Assembly: GCA_902475515.1 (NCBI GenBank)
Contig: CABSAB010000096.1
Span: 1 to 6,247, forward strand
Source: an uncultured Eubacteriales bacterium
GTDB lineage: Bacteria > Bacillota > Clostridia > Oscillospirales > Oscillospiraceae
Direction of reading: 5' to 3'
Length of the DNA stretch: 6,247 nucleotides
This document shows, in pieces, positions 4,040 through 6,247 of the stretch. Every line of letters starts with the position of its first letter. Position 1 is the first letter of the stretch. The notes beneath the pieces are model-generated. The model was not told the origin of the DNA. It searched no databases and saw only the letters and a list, made by a program, of their open reading frames with translations. The translations under genes were made by a program, and so were the position numbers.

Positions 4040-5392
4040 TTGGCTGACTTTACCCATTCCTTTATTGATACTCTATGCGCCGGCATGCAAAACAGTACCA
4101 TTTTTGATGTGTCCATCCGGGACAACGGCAGCATCAAGCGTGGCCTCCGCAACGCCGATGGCACCGGCGTCATGGTGGGCTGCACCAAGATCGGCTCCGT
4201 TCAGGGCTATTCCATTATTGACGGAGAAAAATCTCCCATGGAGGGCCGCCTGATCTACCGGGGCTATGACGTGATGCAGCTCATCGACGGCTTCACCCGG
4301 GAGGGCCGCTTCGGCTTTGAGGAGATTGCCTACCTGCTGCTGTTCGGCCAGCTGCCCACCCCGGAGGAGTATCTTGCCTTCCGGCAGCTGCTTTCCGACA
4401 ACATGGCCCTGCCCGAGGGCTTTACGGAGGATATGATCCTCAAGGCCCCCAGTCACAACATCATGAACAAGCTGGCCCGCAGCGTCCTGGCCCTGTATTC
4501 CTACGACGATAACCCCGACAGCACGGAGCTTTACAACATGGTACGCCAGTCCATCCTGCTGCTGGCCCGGTTCCCCATGATCGTGGCCCACGCCTATGCA
4601 GCCAAGACCCATTATTATGACGGCGGCTCCCTGGTGCTCCATTGGCCCCAGCCGGGCTTCTCCATTGCGGAGAATTTTCTCCACTCCATCCGCCCGGATT
4701 CCAAGTTCACCGCCGAGGAGGCGCGGCTTTTGGACCTGTGCCTGGTGCTCCACGCCGAGCACGGCGGCGGCAACAACTCAGCCTTTACCTGCCGGGTGCT
4801 GTCCTCCTCGGGCACAGACACCTATTCGGCCATTGCCGCGGCCGTCGGCTCTCTGAAGGGCCCCAAGCACGGCGGCGCCAATCAGCGGGTGTCGGCCATG
4901 TTTGAGGAGATCAAGAAAAACGTCAAGGACTGGAACGACGACGACGAGATCACCGCATACTTGGAAAAGATCCTCCGCAAGGAGGCCGGCGACGGCTCCG
5001 GCCTGATCTACGGCATGGGCCACGCCATCTATACCCTCTCGGACCCCCGGGCCGTGGCCCTCAAGGGTGCCGCCCGGTCCCTGGCGGAGAAAACCGGCCT
5101 CCTTTCAGAGCTGGACCTGCTGGAGTCCATTGCCCGGCTGACCCCGGATATATTCCACAAGGTCACAGGCTCCGACAAGGTCATGTGCGCCAATGTGGAC
5201 TTCTATTCCGGCCTGGTGTACCGGATGCTGAACATCCCCGAGGACCTGTTCACTCCCCTGTTCGCCATTGCCCGCATCGCCGGCTGGTGCAGCCACCGGA
5301 TCGAGGAGGTCATGACCTCCAGCCGCATCATCCGCCCCGCCTATAAGTCTCTGAACCGCACCCGGCCCTATGTGCCCATGGACCAGCGGTAA
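4040..5392 (+). CDS. gltA: Citrate synthase (Si-type; 2-methylcitrate synthase possible)
   Basis: The enzyme condenses acetyl-CoA with oxaloacetate to citrate, the entry step of the oxidative branch of the citric acid cycle, which feeds 2-oxoglutarate and glutamate synthesis. From a TTG start the product has 450 residues, typical of the clostridial citrate/2-methylcitrate synthase group with an N-terminal extension (about 1-60) before RLIYRGYDVMQLI (70-82). Active-site blocks are LHAEHGGGNNSAF (237-249) with His241, GPKHGGAN (274-281), GMGHAIY (325-331) with His328, and NVDFYSG (385-391) with Asp387. These match the His, His, Asp catalytic set of the family. Arginines in SHRIEE (418-423) and SSRIIRP (427-433) fit substrate and CoA binding. 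It is unrelated to the Re-citrate synthase of some clostridia. Choice between citrate and 2-methylcitrate synthase cannot be made here; no prpB/prpD-like genes adjoin it. Confidence 0.95.
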   Translation: MADFTHSFIDTLCAGMQNSTIFDVSIRDNGSIKRGLRNADGTGVMVGCTKIGSVQGYSIIDGEKSPMEGRLIYRGYDVMQLIDGFTREGRFGFEEIAYLLLFGQLPTPEEYLAFRQLLSDNMALPEGFTEDMILKAPSHNIMNKLARSVLALYSYDDNPDSTELYNMVRQSILLLARFPMIVAHAYAAKTHYYDGGSLVLHWPQPGFSIAENFLHSIRPDSKFTAEEARLLDLCLVLHAEHGGGNNSAFTCRVLSSSGTDTYSAIAAAVGSLKGPKHGGANQRVSAMFEEIKKNVKDWNDDDEITAYLEKILRKEAGDGSGLIYGMGHAIYTLSDPRAVALKGAARSLAEKTGLLSELDLLESIARLTPDIFHKVTGSDKVMCANVDFYSGLVYRMLNIPEDLFTPLFAIARIAGWCSHRIEEVMTSSRIIRPAYKSLNRTRPYVPMDQR

Positions 5393-5395
5393 ACG

Positions 5396-5433
5396 CAAAA
5401 ACGCCCCGGAACGGTTTGATCCGTTCCGGGGCG
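5396..5433 (-). terminator. Shared terminator between the convergent citrate synthase and hydrolase genes
   Basis: A perfect 13-bp stem (5402-5414 with 5421-5433, core GCCCCGGAACGG) encloses loop TTTGAT. On the minus strand it is followed by TTTTTG and then GCGTTT, so it is a good intrinsic terminator for the hydrolase. On the plus strand it follows the citrate synthase stop by 9 nt, but only CTGTGTTTCT comes after, a weaker U-tract. It probably serves both genes. Confidence 0.9.
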
Positions 5434-5442
5434 CTGTGTTTC

Positions 5443-6247
5443 TCAGCTTATCTGTGATTTAATGAAGTCCGTCATATCCTCCAGCGCCTTCAGCTCCTGG
5501 AAGCCCCAGAAGCCGTGATAGCCGCCGGGCACCACATTCAGTGTGCAGTCGGGGAATTCCCGGCTCATGGCAAAGCTGAACATGATGGGCGCCACAAAAT
5601 CCTTGTCGCCGTGGAGGATCATGACCGGCTGTTTGCAGCTTCGGCAGGCGCTGAGGACGTCCAGCTCCATGACCTCCTCCAAAAATGTCCGGCCATAGGT
5701 ATAGCCTGCCGCCGTCAGGGTCTCCGGCAGATCCTGGGGGTCAAAGAATTCCCCCAGCAAAAAGCCGTGCTGTACCGCATCCGACACACCGAACCCCGGA
5801 TACCAAAGCACCAGCGCCTTGATGTCTCCGGCCCGGTGCTGGTTTGCCATCAGCGCATCCACCGCGCCCATGCTCTTGCCCACCAGGAAAATGTTGTCCG
5901 TATCCACAAAGGAAAGGCCCTTGACATAGTCCAGCATATCCATGGTGTTCGCCACCTCGCTGCCCACGGTCATATCCTCCTGGGCGCCGGTGCTGCTGCC
6001 CGTTCCGGCAAAGTCAAACCGGATGCTGGCAATGCCGTGCCCCGCCAGATACCAGGCGATATCCATGCACCAGAAGCTGTCCGTGCTCAGACCGTGGAGC
6101 AGGATCGCCGTGGGGAGTTTCCCCTCGGCGTCTTTTGGCCTTGTGATGGTCCCGGAGAGTGTGTTTGGCCCGGACTGGCAGGTGAATGTGGTCTCCACCC
6201 AATCCGGCGGCCGGAACTCCGGGTCCGGCGCCGCCCGGAACTCCCGG
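5443..6247 (-). CDS. Alpha/beta hydrolase (serine hydrolase), 5' end probably outside the window
   Basis: The product belongs to the alpha/beta hydrolase superfamily, in the branch with cytoplasmic esterases and acylaminoacyl-peptidase-like enzymes. Numbering from the GTG at 6198 gives 251 residues. LLHGL (33-37) is the oxyanion strand, with RFDFAGTGSS (60-69) after it. GKSMGA (107-112) holds the nucleophile Ser109, LHGDKDFVAP (195-204) the acid (Asp200 or Asp198), and GGYHGFWGF (225-233) the base His228. There is no signal peptide, so it should be cytoplasmic. The GTG has no ribosome binding site, and the frame continues open to the right edge, reading EFRAAPDPEFRPPDW just before it. I therefore mark it as running off the window, although those residues may be a chance extension. 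The physiological substrate is unknown. Confidence 0.85.
   Translation of the reverse strand, partial: REFRAAPDPEFRPPDWVETTFTCQSGPNTLSGTITRPKDAEGKLPTAILLHGLSTDSFWCMDIAWYLAGHGIASIRFDFAGTGSSTGAQEDMTVGSEVANTMDMLDYVKGLSFVDTDNIFLVGKSMGAVDALMANQHRAGDIKALVLWYPGFGVSDAVQHGFLLGEFFDPQDLPETLTAAGYTYGRTFLEEVMELDVLSACRSCKQPVMILHGDKDFVAPIMFSFAMSREFPDCTLNVVPGGYHGFWGFQELKALEDMTDFIKSQIS

Noticed and set aside
4073..4762. A 229-codon minus-strand frame opposite citrate synthase
   Set aside because: It is antisense to a gene with full catalytic motifs; a GC-bias shadow.
1..6247. CRISPR array, insertion sequence, phage or defence system
   Set aside because: I saw no regularly spaced direct repeats, transposase or integrase motifs, or terminal repeats bracketing genes anywhere in the window.

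Overview
The window looks like a chromosomal housekeeping stretch from a GC-rich, endospore-forming member of the Clostridia. A gut Oscillospiraceae-type organism (Flavonifractor or Intestinimonas relatives) is my best guess. The reasons are high GC with strong C/G third-position bias, AGGAGG-type ribosome binding sites, sigma-A promoters of Gram-positive type, and a SpoIID sporulation enzyme. The genus is inference; no 16S rRNA is present.

Layout. Positions 1-295 hold a weakly supported minus-strand open frame that runs off the left edge, then a perfect 20-bp inverted repeat. Positions 296-459 hold two minus-strand tRNA genes, Arg(CCU) then Leu(UAA), joined end to end with no spacer and served by one good promoter (473-501). 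Positions 510-760 hold a possible 24-residue peptide gene with a strong ribosome binding site, a hairpin, and a strong promoter for prfB. prfB (release factor 2, in one continuous frame) is translationally coupled to a GNAT acetyltransferase. secG (protein export) follows with its own promoter and a textbook terminator. The minus-strand spoIID converges on secG. A citrate synthase diverges from spoIID and converges on a minus-strand alpha/beta hydrolase that is probably cut off at its 5' end by the right edge.

How the parts relate. The genes are mostly independent core functions: translation (two tRNAs, RF2), secretion (SecG), carbon metabolism (citrate synthase) and sporulation (SpoIID). The most interesting regulatory spot is the spoIID/citrate synthase divergent region. 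There a sigma-E-like promoter for spoIID and a sigma-A-like promoter for citrate synthase occupy the same 30 bp in opposite directions. The most interesting RNA observation is that tRNA-Arg(CCU) appears to replace the near-universal G19-C56 tertiary pair by U19-A56.

I see no insertion sequence, CRISPR array, phage module, defence system or obviously new multi-gene system. The observations of interest are local: tRNA tertiary covariation, overlapping promoters, a possible tiny sporulation-phase peptide, and an RF2 gene without the autoregulatory frameshift.
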